Source: Steinernema hermaphroditum (taxonomy: Eukaryota; Nematoda; Chromadorea; Rhabditida; Steinernematidae). From it: a DNA stretch of 64,000 nucleotides. Location of the stretch: assembly GCA_030435675.1 (NCBI GenBank), contig CM059624.1, positions 14,842,769 to 14,906,768 on the forward strand, in the 5' to 3' direction. This document shows, in pieces, positions 12,195 through 23,682 of the stretch. Positions within the stretch are counted from its first letter, which is position 1. Each line of letters opens with the position of its first letter. The translations under genes were made by a program, and so were the position numbers. The notes under the pieces were generated by a model. That model ran no database searches. It saw only the letters and a list, made by a program, of their open reading frames with translations, and was not told the DNA's origin.

Positions 12195-15100
12195 ATGAGC
12201 TCGGCTACAAATTTGACCAATTCGAGCATGGGGCTCGCCGACGGGGCAGGAGAGCAGTCCTCCGAGTACTACATATTCATTCTTCCCTGCATCGTACTGT
12301 TCGGGTTATGCGGAAACGTGATCTCCCTCGTCACCATTCTGCATTCGAGGCTACGACAGGTCAGTTCATTTCGGCTACGGTAGGGGAAAATTACAGTTTA
12401 TTCTTCCGGACAATGTTATGATGATGATGATATTGATGATGCTCCTTCTATGCTGCTACGCTGTCCGGAAAATAGAAAGTGCACAAATATCGTCCTCCTC
12501 AGGCCCAAAACAGGCTGTATTAAATTTCATGTTTTCGAGGCTTCCGACGTCTGGGGCAGCCAAAAATAACAGCGTAGCCTAGGCGCGATGTTCGTGGACA
12601 AAACAGTGTCAATTACAAGGTCGTGGAAGTTGAGGAAGCCCTACAAACAACTACATGTTTGTGGCATAGCCAGAAATTTGAGACGGAAGAGAAACTTTCT
12701 GTCAACATGTCGAAACTTCGACGGCTTAGTGCAAGGCCCAAAGCTTGACGCTGATCTAGCTGAAGACCCCGAAATTGAGCTGCTTTTCAAATTTCTCGAA
12801 AGTATAAGGCAATCATAATCATCTTTGTGATGTCACAACGGAGCTTCTTGGTGTCAATTAGTCAAAGCGGTCATCTATAAGTCCCTTAAAAGCTATTCAC
12901 TCTTTCTGGGAATTACTATAAAACAAACAATATAATAGAACGATGAAAACAGGGTACTGTATTACGAATTCTGATATGTCATTAGATCGATTTACGGCCA
13001 CCAATGGCCAATAGGATCACTGGCTTACATAGCCGATGTTCAGGTCATTAGACTATGTAGATAGGCCATAAAATAGCCACTGACCGGAGAGCCGATTACA
13101 GGTCACCATCTTGAATTTTGTGGCATTCGTAGAACCATCAATTGGACCGTATCCCACAAACTATTCCACAAACATGCTTAACCATCTTGGAAATCTTCCT
13201 TTGAGTAATCCTGTACAATCGTGGGTAATCCTAGATCAGAAATAAGCAACCCTCCCTTAGGTAAGCTTCTTATGAACCTTCACAACCAAAACAGCTTTTA
13301 ATACCATCAAAACGTAGCAAAACATCCATGATTAGAATGGGCCACGCTTATTTCTAAGATTAGCAATGAAGCAATCCTGGATCGTCTGCTCCACAAATAA
13401 CTGATAAGTACGCTAGTCTTCATGTGACGTCCTCAAAAGCCATTAGGAAACTTCGCATTGTCTGACTACGTATGGACCGTGCCACGTCTGTGCTCGTTGC
13501 CGTAGACCTTCCCTTATCCTTGACCTGACATTGATCTACGATATGTTGTTCGACAAATCCGGTATCCATCATTTCTGCGAAGTCGTTATTACGTCTCTCA
13601 TCCCAGGATTATAGTGTCAATTAGGAAAAGCGTCTTTACGCGAATCCGTTACGATTCTTGGTAGTGTTTGTTTTGTAAAGTCCATCAGTTCGTCACATTG
13701 TATTTGGGTCATTTTTCGGAATGATCTATGCGGTCTTAGATCTTCATTTCGTGGGACAGAATGGCCACCAATGAAGACTAACGAAATGGTCATAATACAG
13801 TAGTTATTGGTCTATCTAGAGGTCCGAAGGGTCCGCTTCAAGTGAGCCTGAAAATTCGTACACAAGCAGGCATATTGAACGTTGACTCCAAAAGTGAGTC
13901 GACTAGCCCTATAGATAAACTCGAAATCACATTCACTATAGTCCACATTTCCCACCAAATGCAAACCGTCTATGTGGTCGAACTGGGTAATGTCTTAGCT
14001 GCCATTTTTCGGGTCAGGGTTCGACTCCCTTCGCAACCATTTCTTTTTAGTTTTCCGCACTTGACGTCTTGTGATGATTGCCAAAAGCACATTTTGACCA
14101 GTTCGAGCATAAAGTGTCCGATTTAAGGCGTACGCTCAGGAAGGTTCCCTTGGAAGTCTTACATTAAGTCGTCGCTGTTTTTTCGTTTGTTTTTGTTCTG
14201 AGTTGGAGGCGTTTGCATTTGTACTCATTACTTGGCGAACAACAAACTCTGATGAATGTCTCTTATAGGCGTCTAGACAGAACTTTTGAAAACGAACAGG
14301 TTTCAGCTACATGCTAAACAGTCGTTTACCGTGTCTTTTGCACTGGAAAGACAATACATAAATCGTATCTGTTTTTACGTTCTGCTCCGCTTCACATAGA
14401 CGTGCTTTGAAGAATCCTGCATTGTCGCCACAGATCTCTGTTACACATCCATCTACCCTTTAAAGGTTCAAATACCCAATCCTCACTTGTCTTATATCCC
14501 CCACAGGGGGGCCTATTATGGCCGCGGCACGTCATGCTCCGAGTAGGCGATGTTTGTGCCGGACATGCTCATCGTCCTCTGGGGATCGGCTGGCCATAGT
14601 TCCTCCTTTCTACTCATATATGTATAGTTTCGATGTTTGTTTTGACTGCCGTCAAAATGTCAGCCAGGAAGAGCGTCACTTTTTGTTACACTGACCTTCA
14701 ATGACCCATCCAATACATGTTCCATTCAAAACAACGTCTAATCAGCGAAAAGCGCGCATCTGCTTGATTACCGCTGAAACAACTGAGTCAGTCGGAAATA
14801 AATCCGGGTTCACGGAAGTCATGGAAATGTCAAAAACAGCCGGATGTGCTACGTGGGATGTTTTGCCGTTGGGTGATGCGGAAATATCGCATTCGTTTCT
14901 GGCCGGAAATGATGGCGACCATTATGTGAATCGGGGTGAATTGATGGGTGAAGTTGAAAAGACCCAGGAGATGTTTTTCGACGAGCGTTTGGTCAGGAGA
15001 AAAAGAGGCGCGGGTTAATCGAGTGATAATTTATATGACACTGAGGGCTCCATAAGTGCCGCAATAAATATTCATGGTGGACGCTGGGAAATTGGCATTT

Positions 15101-18100
15101 TGAGAGTTATGCGTATATGGGGCTGGAGAAGATTGGACATCTACATAGTGCTCCAGGGGTGGCTGTAAGCGAAAATGCAAGGTTGGTGTCATAAGCGGCG
15201 TCTGAAGGCTGACTGAAAAGGGAGGATATGGTCAGCGATACCGAAAGCGTCGTAGTTGAAGTGGGCCAGAAAATGGAAGCCTTCATATTTCTGGTGCACG
15301 AGGCTCAGGTCAGATACAAGGTGCTCCCAAAACAGGCACTTCAAACTGTAGCTTGAGAGAGCATTTTGAAGAGGACCACAACGTGAGATCGGTCGGAAAA
15401 TGAACGAAACCAATCGGCGAATTTCTGAATGGCTTTCTAGGTTTTTTTTTCTTCCTAAATCGCCCTCTTTGGACACTCTGTACGCTCTTGTTTTCCGCAA
15501 AGGATACCCCTGGATCTTCATGTTTCAATAACTTCATATTCTATATCAAAGCTCCAAAGGAAAGTGATCGCTTTGAGTCCTCAAAAGATCTCACGTTTAA
15601 AAAATAATTCACTTAGCAGAAATATTTGACAAAACCCTGATCCCCTCCTCTCTTTAGGAGATCATAATATGTACATATTATGTGTTTTTTGAGCTTTAAG
15701 GTGGGATTTCTCATGATTGAAATGGATTAAAGTCGTCAAAAACAGCAAGGAGGCCCTAAATAGTTGTGTGGTTGGCCTTCATAAACCTCAGGAATAAACC
15801 TCTGTGATATGAGACAATAAGTAAGCTTCTGTTGTTTTTAAACTCAACATTGTATGCTTTGTTTTGATGAAGTGTATGTTAAAGGTGTCAGATAGGTCAA
15901 AGGTGTCAAGCTTCAAAAGGTGGAAATTACTGCAGCCAAATATCAAGGAACGAAATGAAAGGGTGACGACAAACGGTGCAATCATGGGCTTTTTAGGCGT
16001 TTTAGAAAAAATGGAACAATGAGACTTGCAATTTTAGGAGCTAAAAATAACGACCATTCAGATGAAAAGCACGTCTTGGACGGCGGCTTGAGATGTAAAA
16101 ACATGTGCTTCTCTACTAGCCAATGTTTAGAAAGGGAAAGTAAGGGTCGTGCTCAGAGCAGCGATTACGATTGAAAGGTTCTGGAAGTGATATGCTTATG
16201 GGTGTTATTATGAGGCATGGGACATCGATGTCGAAAGCGGTCCCGAGTGGAAATTCGATGTTATGCATAGTAAATAGGGACACAATCGAATAGCTGTGCT
16301 CACCCTAGGGTCACTTGTTTCAATTTCTTCAGATATCGTCTGAGATCTTCCTTGTCCGGTGTTAGTTTTTCTGTTATCGGCTTACGGTCTATGTTCCTGT
16401 ATCAGCGACCTTGAAGCAGTCCTATAAGCACATAAGAGCACGGTCTTCTTCTGATTTCGGCTCAGGGCACTGCTGCAGAGTCGAACACGGTTCCCCCTGT
16501 GGGTGCGGGCATCGGAGAGGGGACGAGCTGAGTTCGGTAGAGGCATTTTGGAACAGGTTGAACAGTGAACTCTGCTACGGTTTGGCGTCGACATTTCAAG
16601 GGACTATTCCTGGTGAGACGTTGAAACCACGGCGTTCCACGCCTTCCGCCGGGGCTATCCATCATCACGCCTAGAAATCCCATAGGAATGCGTCGACCGA
16701 AAACTAGATCCTTTTATTGTATTGAAAAGTCGTTGATGTGCTTTCGACTACCCTTTTAGGCGACATGTTTTCCATGCTGATCTCTGCATTTTATAGCTGT
16801 AAACACCACCTTTCTACAGATATTTCCTAATTTTGAGCAAGAGGGTGAGTGTCAGATGGCCGTAGCAGGGTGATATAAAATTCATTTTGAATGACATCAC
16901 TGTAAACATGTCCAAAACAGGCACCTTCCGTCGAAAGACGGAAACTGACACCATTCAGCCCACCCGCATCGCTTTTCATTATCCGAGTTCTGCAGGCGGC
17001 CCCTTTATGGCGCTAATAAAGTCAATTCCAATTGGAGCGCATGTGAATCATAAATCCCACGCAACAATCGCGTGCAAAAAGCGCTTCCGGGAATCGGGTC
17101 AATGGCGGCTAATGAAAAATATACGACTCTTTTATGTCGTCCGCATACAGAACACAAATTCTCAAATGTTCAGCTCAACTGGTCCAACACAAAAACACCG
17201 TAACACGCGACATTCTGTTTCGGTGTAATCAAGCCGCTTTGCCTGATGAGATATTGTTGTGACGGCCGCGTGGAAATGCCATTCTGCGCCACTTTTGATT
17301 AGACGTGCACTGACGCGCTTTTCCGAATTGCTCTGCAGCTTGTTTATCGGCAAAAAAGGGGCCTTTTGCCGCGACCCGCGATGGAAATGTGTGTGTGTTA
17401 TGAATGGATAAGAGGCAGCAATAATTTAGTGGAGTTTGTTTGCCTGCAGATGTGCTCAAGAGGCCAAGACGATGGGAACGTGCGGAAATGGTTATGGAGT
17501 GGACACTTGAAGGGATTTTGGGCTTTGGACACAATGAGAGCCAATGTTGCGTGTGCACTTTTTTGTGATGGACCCAAGAGCACAGCACAAGTCACACAAC
17601 ATGCACTGAATTCTGGTCATGGTTTTGACACACTGGGGCTCTAAGCTCTGAGATCAGGAAAACATGTGTTCAAAGCTTTTCTGAGATCGTCTTTATTAGT
17701 CCAATTAGACCATGTCTATCTCGTTCAACCCCTACGCATCCCTTTATCGTTAATCGAACGATATCCGTTTCTGCGAATTCATCATCTCTTATCCTACCAT
17801 TATAGCACCAATTAGGGAAGGCGCCTTTCGACGAATCCGCTTCAATATGTTAGAGATTCTTAATTATGCGTTTTTGGTAAACATGCGTCCGTTAGTTCTT
17901 CTGGATCAATCTCGGAATGGTCCATTGGGGGAAGGCCTTTTGTTGTACAGCATGGCCAACAAGGATGCCTAACAGAGTGCATAAAAGGTCCAAAGAGTTG
18001 GAGCCAATGGTGTATTTCAAAGTCAGTGCTATATGTGTCGGACTACCAATTCAAAATTAAGAATATTTCTTACTAACGTCTAGATGCATCCTTCAAGGGC

Positions 18101-21100
18101 ATCCAGTGGACATCAAGTGAACATGATGGAGCTGAAAAGCACAGGGGTGTCGAAGGGATTGTCCAGTAGTGAAACCATTAGTAAAATCCGGTATCGGTGG
18201 TTCAGTGGTGGAATGATCGTTTGCCACACGGTTTGACTCCGGGTCGAGACGCCGTTGATTCAAACAGTGCTCGCCAACTTCAAGTGTAGGGTGCTTCTAA
18301 TCGGATACATCCACACTTGATACTGATGTGACATGGGAAATTAGCGTATTTTTTCTCCAGTAGGTGTCCTTTTTATCGACCTTTTATTGAGTTGACGGGA
18401 AATACATAGTACGCAGACCCTTCTATAAATACCGCCTCTAGTCACGTTGCCTCGTCGTCCCCAGATCTAATTATAGGGCAAACGTAGATTCAAATTATAT
18501 GTAGCCACACACATTGACCGGAAGCCACATCGACCATCTGAGAGCTAATCGACCCTGACAGGGTTCGGCCATGTGTGCACTTAGGCGGAAGTCCGACCAC
18601 TAAAAGTTGTATCCTTTCATTAACGGGATTCTCAGAAACACTTTTGCACACATGCGATCTTTGAATCACAAATCATCGTTTCAGATCTCAGCCAATCACT
18701 ACCTACTCATCCTCACAGCGGCCGATTCAGTCTTCCTGGTCGGCCTCACCCTCGTTCTCTTCAAAGTTGACTTTGTCGCCTACGAATTTTGTGTGATCAT
18801 CGAGTACATCCTCATGACTTCGTCTTATGTCTCCAGTTGGTCAATCGCTGCCTTGACCATCGAGCGCTACATCGCCATTGCTCATCCGTTAAGACATGTC
18901 AGAGTAAGTGAATGTCGTGTTTTTGGCAAATAAAATGGAGCACATTTCAGTGGGCCGATGTAGACCGGCTCAGGATCATCCTCTACTGGATTCCGATCCC
19001 TTTCATCCTGAACTTAATCCAGTTCATCAGTTTGATTCCGTACGATGACAAGAGCGATCCGAACTATCCACATATCAGGAAGTGTGTGCCGTATAATGGA
19101 AGACTACAGGTGAGATCTTGAGGCTAAAGGGACTATTTGAAACTATAGAGACCAGTCACATGTTTTTAACTCTAACCTAATCCATTCCAGGTAATCGCCG
19201 AAACAGCCGACATCTTGCTGTGTTTCGTCATCCCGTGCCTCATCGTCGTCGTGCTCAACTTGATCATCGCGGCCAAGGTGCGCCGCGCCGACCGCGGCTT
19301 CCAGCAGACCGCAACCAGCGAGCACGGCTCTGGAATCCAGGCGCGAACCTCGCGACGCCAAACCGGCCGTGGCAGAGCGCCGTCGGCCTCCTCCTCCACG
19401 CGAATCCTCCTCGTCGTACCCATCGTCTACATCGTCCTCAACACTCCTTTCTACCTGATCCGCATGGCGGAAACCATCCTCCTCAACGTGTTCAAAAGCA
19501 AAGATCTCTCCATCCAGGGTGGTTTGCAAGGCTCGTTCATCATCACCCTCTACAATGGCGCTCACTATCTCTATTTTGTTAACTTCGCCAGCGACGTTAT
19601 CGTCTACGCATTTTCGAGGTGAGTACAAGCACCGCTTGGTGACGGGAGTGCCGTGGGGGTTCACCCAATTGTGCGAAAATTAGTTTTTCTTCGAAGACGG
19701 GAATTACCCTTTATAATGAGCGCACTAAGATCGCCTGGAAATGCGGAGTATCTATCCTGCACGTTCGAAAACGTCTAATTGGGGAGGAGAGAGCAATTAT
19801 TTGAGCGGAGGAGAAGGCGATCCGGAATTTGGCGGTCAAAGAAGCCACAAAGTTCAGGATTTTGGACGCCAGAGGACCTTAAAATCTTCAGTGAACTCCA
19901 CATAAATAATCGATTGAATAACCTTTAGTAGTGTAGCCTTTAGCAAGGTTATGGGTCCAAAAGAGCCTCATCTTTCGCATCTTAGGTTCTCTTGGCCTGA
20001 TTGGAACCGATTATCAGGCAATCTGTTTATCCGAATATACCTCTTTATTATTTGCTCTAAGTTGAAGATTCAGAAAGGCCTTGAACATTAGCTCTTAGCT
20101 GAGATAAGTGAGGTAGCCAGTGATGCATATCACTAAAACAAATTTGATCTGAGGGTCGGACTTCCGCTCTATCGTATCACCGGAAGTACCTCACATAAGA
20201 TACCAAACATTGATAATTTTGTAATGTGATTCCTAAGCGCGACAAAGGTTTCATAGGCTTGACACAGACGGCTCATTTAGTCATACCCATAATGTCCCAT
20301 CTCTTCACTCCGTTCCAACGTTGGCCTTGGCATCCAGCTGGCATTTGCTTTCCTTAGGTTGATTAGCTTGACTGATATAGTTCAAGTTAGTCCTTTCCTG
20401 AACGCCTAAAGCTAGTGGTAACAACATGATTTTCCGCTTTTCGGTATCTGAAAGCAGCACTTGATTCACTACTTAGAGAGCCAGCATCGACCGTAGCTTT
20501 AGCTTGGAGTATGTGCTATGATTGACAGGCATCTGCTTTACCATAGAAATTCTGTTGTCGCTCAGCTGAATCAGCTTTTTGCCTTTTTTATTCACCAACA
20601 TGCTTCTTATTTCCAATCCAAAAGCAACCCTTTCTTGTTCACCATCCTAATACACCAAAACCTACCCACAATATGCGCACATGATCAGCCAAAATTTTAA
20701 ACATTCCCAAACCTACCGTATCCCCATTGCATGGTCACTGCTTTCAGTTCGCACTTCCGCAAAACAGCCGTGGTGGCTTGGTCGGCGGTGTTCTCAAAAA
20801 AGTGTCTCCAAACACACTGGCGCCCATTACCCTCCTGACGCATCGCATCCCTATTATTAAATTCTAAGCTACCGTAATCTCATATTCAGAAAGGTAAAAT
20901 TGCACGAGCCTCTAGGGCTCTCACAACGACAGCATGATCTGTCTCGCTTCCTGCACGGACTAATATCAATCTCAATTTATTAACTATGGTGATGGGACTC
21001 TTTCTTTCAATCACTTTTAAACATTTCATTTACTTCCTGCTTTATTAATACAAGAAATATTTCAGTGCAAACTTCCGCAAAACGGCGGTGATCGCATGGA

Positions 21101-21282
21101 AGCGCATTCTGTGGCCCTCCTACGATGGTCAGGTCAACAAAACCCAAACGAACAAGTTCAGTTACAAGTACAGTAGCACGTCGCTGAACCACGAGAACCG
21201 CTCCAGCTATACGAATCTCCGAGGCGCCCTTATCTCCAATGGCCATTTGTCGCCGAAGGGCAGCGCAACCGCAGCTCTGTGA
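12195..21282 (+). CDS. rhodopsin-family peptide-type G-protein-coupled receptor
   Basis: Five exons (12195-12359, 18685-18903, 18951-19109, 19191-19618, 21066-21282) join in phase to 395 codons plus stop. The N-terminus has N-glycosylation sites NLT and NSS. TM1 carries GN (LCGNVISL) and TM2 ends in ILTAADS. TM3 ends with the DRY variant ERY (TIERYIAIAHPL). Cysteines before TM3 (YEFC) and in loop 2 (IRKC) suit the usual disulfide. TM6 has LNTPFYLI and TM7 the D-x3-Y form ASDVIVY in place of NPxxY. This set is typical of invertebrate FMRFamide/TRH-receptor-like neuropeptide receptors, acting at the plasma membrane through G proteins; the ligand cannot be told. Start chosen at the ATG directly before the glycosylated segment, although the frame is open upstream to 11859. 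Intron 1 is 6.3 kb, the others short. A second last exon is described separately. Confidence 0.85.
13550..13830 (+). repeat. old dispersed repeat in GPCR intron 1, copy 1
   Basis: It shares ordered words with 17745-18010: TTTCTGCGAA, ATTATAG..CAATTAGG.AA, CGAATCCG and TCGGAATG.TC. Copies are diverged and non-coding. Confidence 0.55.
13967..14042 (+). repeat. tRNA-derived element, second member
   Basis: A perfect box B is present (GGTTCGACTCC) inside a T arm AGGG-TTCGACT-CCCT. Upstream, GTGGTCGAACTGGGTAA matches the element at 10343. A T-rich tail follows. No full cloverleaf forms. The shared 5' word and box B in two places suggest a small tRNA-derived SINE family. Confidence 0.5.
14701..15018 (+). 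CDS. unrecognised open frame inside GPCR intron 1
   Basis: A 105-codon open frame beginning MTHPIHVPFKTT and ending in a basic tail lies in the 6.3-kb intron. I do not recognise it, and it has no neighbouring exon or promoter I can identify. Its mixed, not strongly biased composition makes it slightly more gene-like than the other intronic frames, but it may be chance. Confidence 0.15.
   Translation: MTHPIHVPFKTTSNQRKARICLITAETTESVGNKSGFTEVMEMSKTAGCATWDVLPLGDAEISHSFLAGNDGDHYVNRGELMGEVEKTQEMFFDERLVRRKRGAG
17745..18010 (+). repeat. old dispersed repeat in GPCR intron 1, copy 2
   Basis: Counterpart of 13550-13830, with the same ordered words including TTTCTGCGAA, ATTATAGCACCAATTAGG, CGAATCCG and TCGGAATGGTC. 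Confidence 0.55.
18191..18262 (+). pseudogene. tRNA-Gly(GCC) pseudogene
   Basis: The sequence GTATCGGTGGTTCAGTGG, then GAATGATCG and TTGCCAC, follows the conserved eukaryotic tRNA-Gly(GCC) body (D arm GGTTCAGTGGT, anticodon GCC inside TGCCAC) almost base for base. The variable and T-arm part is changed: the box B region reads GACTCCGGGTCGAG, and the 3' acceptor strand no longer pairs. It sits in intron 1 of the GPCR, in sense orientation. It is a dead copy, not a working tRNA. Confidence 0.7.
20748..20838 (+). CDS. alternative last exon of the GPCR (isoform with short tail)
   Basis: A CTTTCAG acceptor at 20741-20747 is in the phase required by the donor at 19618/19619. It opens 30 codons ending in TGA at 20836-20838. 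The first part (SSHFRKTAVVAW) is homologous, in DNA and protein, to the start of the downstream last exon at 21066 (SANFRKTAVIAW). The two then diverge: this one runs through SAVFSKKC and stops, giving a 353-residue receptor. The downstream exon adds a 60-residue tail. An ATTAAA poly(A)-type signal lies about 20 bp after the stop. The Cys after two lysines could be a palmitoylation site. This looks like exon duplication giving alternative helix 8/C-tail isoforms. Confidence 0.65.
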
Positions 21283-21465
21283 TCATCTTTGGATGTTTGT
21301 ACAAATGAAATGTTGAGATTACTGTTTCTTCGTGATGCTTTAATGTTCATAAATTATATACAACGATAGGGAGGGTAAATTGCGATCGCTAAGAACATGA
21401 CCACGTGTTAATCATTACTAATCATTACGTTAATCATTACGAACTAAATAACTCAAAAGTGTAAA

Positions 21466-21530
21466 AAATTTCAAATGTGCTAACATCAGTTTCGCGATGC
21501 ATTGTTGAATTGAAAGTTCGTCATGTAATC
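21466..21530 (+). promoter_or_regulatory. shared family promoter module, copy A
   Basis: The module begins ATTTCAAATGTG and runs through CATCAGTTTCGCGATGCATT to a TCATGTAATCG word in the place of the CATATAA box. The core lies about 74 bp before the ATG of copy A. Matching modules precede all other intact members. Confidence 0.6.
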
Positions 21531-21567
21531 GCGAACTCAGAAGCGCTTTTCGCACTGCCGATAAGCA

Positions 21568-22449
21568 ATGAACGCCCTACCTTTTAACTTTTACGACAAA
21601 GTCATCCATCTACTCTCTAAATCTAATATTGGACGTATTAGGCTCATCTCAGGATACTGGTCATCTTCAGCCGAAACTCATTTCAGCAAGCGTCGCGAAA
21701 TGATTGTTAAGTTACTATCGAACAGGGAAGGCACCAATGTTACCGTCAAGCTTCACTCTGAGGCAAACGAAGTTCCTTTCGTGATAGACTTCCAGTACGA
21801 CCGAATCAAGCGCATTGAGTTTGGTCGGCAATCGCCCGACGAAACAGAGGAAGTGGCGCTGAAATATTTCCAAGAGAAAATGCTACTAATGATTCGACCA
21901 ATTGCTAGCGACTGCAGATTGGATGTATTTGGGGATACTCCCCACCTACAGAAACTATACGACATCATCTTTGATGGGCTAAAGAATTGCACTGGCTTAT
22001 CGGAACTCAGAGTCCACAGCTATGGAGAAAAGTGCCACGAGTTCATAAGACGCCAGATCAAATTCGGTAATTTGGTAAAACTGTGCATTACGGGAGACAC
22101 ATGGCCAGCGGACGTCCAAGACTTGATGAAAGTCCTCGTATCTCGATCACCAAATTTTAGGGAACTTGATCTAACGTGTTCCAATCTGACATTCGACTTC
22201 CCTGCCGTTACATGTGTTTTCGATCGATGTTTCAGAGGAGAACTGATTAATTTCCGTCTTGAAGGAAGTCCCTCATTCCCCATGGATTATTTCAGATCTC
22301 TCTACCCACAATTTTCGGTCATACCTGACAACTGGCCCTCTCAAGGATCAACCGCCGTTTGGAAGGTACCCGTGATAGAAAGGATGTTAATGGTCAATAT
22401 TTGGGATTATTATTTTGGGGCAGAACAAATGACAGTATCGTGCCGTTAA
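21568..22449 (+). CDS. F-box-like family protein, copy A
   Basis: Intronless, 293 codons. The N-terminal 45 residues (MNALPFNFYDKVIHLLSK, then SGYWSSSAETH) resemble a diverged nematode F-box: LP at the start, hydrophobic helix, conserved W. The rest is a family-specific region with YGEKCHEFIRRQIKFGNL near residue 150, then TWPADVQDL, CVFDRCFRGEL, and SLYPQFSVIPDNWPSQ near the C-terminus. F-box proteins normally recruit substrates to SCF ubiquitin ligases; that role is inferred only. It lies 286 bp downstream of the GPCR on the same strand and is followed directly by a decayed LINE fragment. The start is the family start, preceded by the shared promoter module. Confidence 0.75.
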   Translation: MNALPFNFYDKVIHLLSKSNIGRIRLISGYWSSSAETHFSKRREMIVKLLSNREGTNVTVKLHSEANEVPFVIDFQYDRIKRIEFGRQSPDETEEVALKYFQEKMLLMIRPIASDCRLDVFGDTPHLQKLYDIIFDGLKNCTGLSELRVHSYGEKCHEFIRRQIKFGNLVKLCITGDTWPADVQDLMKVLVSRSPNFRELDLTCSNLTFDFPAVTCVFDRCFRGELINFRLEGSPSFPMDYFRSLYPQFSVIPDNWPSQGSTAVWKVPVIERMLMVNIWDYYFGAEQMTVSCR

Positions 22450-22499
22450 TTTCACAGTGCGTGGTCATTCATTAAAGTGTTCCCTCTATTTGATAAGCG

Positions 22500-23136
22500 T
22501 CATTTCATCAATAACATGCATAACCTCTTGCGTTTTCGGTCGCCGTATCCGTGATTGCGCTTCTTCGTCTTCTTGTTTGCGGCCCATCTTCGAACTGAGA
22601 TCTCCGAGCAGCACAAAGAACACCCGCATTCGAGCGACTGCTCTCGATCCGGTACTGCTGACACCCCTTTCCCAACCAGGTATGCCAGCACCCCCAGTTC
22701 CACTCGAAGATCCTCATGCAGAAATTTGGTTGCCAAACTGGTGGTCCAGAGGAGAGATCCGGTTGGAAACGCGGCGGAACTGGTCGACTTGGTTCTGCAT
22801 TCATCTTTTGATCAGGAATCCTGTGCCGGACGGGTCGACGCTTTCTTCGGACCCAGCGTGATAGAAACGGAACTCCGAGTCGTTGAGGTCGAGCGCGTTG
22901 GTCCCTCTCCAGCGCAGTTCCGTCAAAGTGATGGCGTCGATGTTCGTAGGCGCCAGTTCTTCTTGCAGTTCGAAGAGACGGTCGATGGAGGCAAGGCGGC
23001 GCACATTCAGAGTTCCAGGTACGATCCGTGGCTTCTGGAGGCGGAACATTCGGCTTCCTGGTGTTGTTGTGTTCATTTTATTTGATTCTGTTGTGAGGAA
23101 CTTCTTGTCAAGATGTGATTCGATGTTCCACGTCAC
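22500..23136 (-). pseudogene. decayed non-LTR retrotransposon endonuclease fragment
   Basis: The minus-strand frame 23136-22801 contains a readable AP-endonuclease-like (EEP) segment: LNVRRLASIDRL, IDAITLTELRWRG, then FYHAGSEES and GTGFLIKR. This follows the order seen in LINE endonucleases (craniofacial development protein 2-like). Beyond 22801 the similarity continues with stops and frame changes to about 22500, where GDLSSKMG recalls the GDFNAKxG motif. No reverse transcriptase part is seen. It is a dead fragment abutting the 3' end of F-box-like copy A. Confidence 0.6.
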
Positions 23137-23682
23137 CTACATCAGAGTGCAACGGGCCAGCCATTGTCAATGGGGTCCCTTAGCATTGAGTTCTTCCATC
23201 TGAATAGTGTAGATGAACATCCACTAATCGAACATCCACCATCAGACTAACCACATGTTTTCTTGTTTGTGTCGCATACAACTTTCGAGCACTAGGCAGA
23301 AAAATGAATCATCAGTGGCCTCACAATCGCTATGTCCACAAAATCAACGACGAAAAACACATGGTGACTCATATAGCCATGTGTTTGCGTCACGACTAAA
23401 GATCGAAAGAGACATCCCTGCAAATGAAAGGTTTGTTTTCGTACTGAATGAAACCAATGTTTTCGTAAAGGAAAAACAAATCATGTGACAAGTGGACGAA
23501 GAGACTGAATCCATGTAATCTTTAGGGAGAGACAGTGAATTCTGAATGGGTTTTGTCGTACCTTCGGAAGGTACGCTAAAATCAACGAAATCCATGGTTT
23601 CCTTTGAATTACTGTTACTTTTTGTTGAGAATTTTGGTGTTTCCGGGGATGAGAGTTTCTCTCTTAGCTGTATGAACACTTA
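23137..23682. other. no supported gene
   Basis: The interval contains open frames on both strands of no recognised family and a short perfect palindrome, CGTACCTTCGGAAGGTACG, at 23559-23577. Confidence 0.4.
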
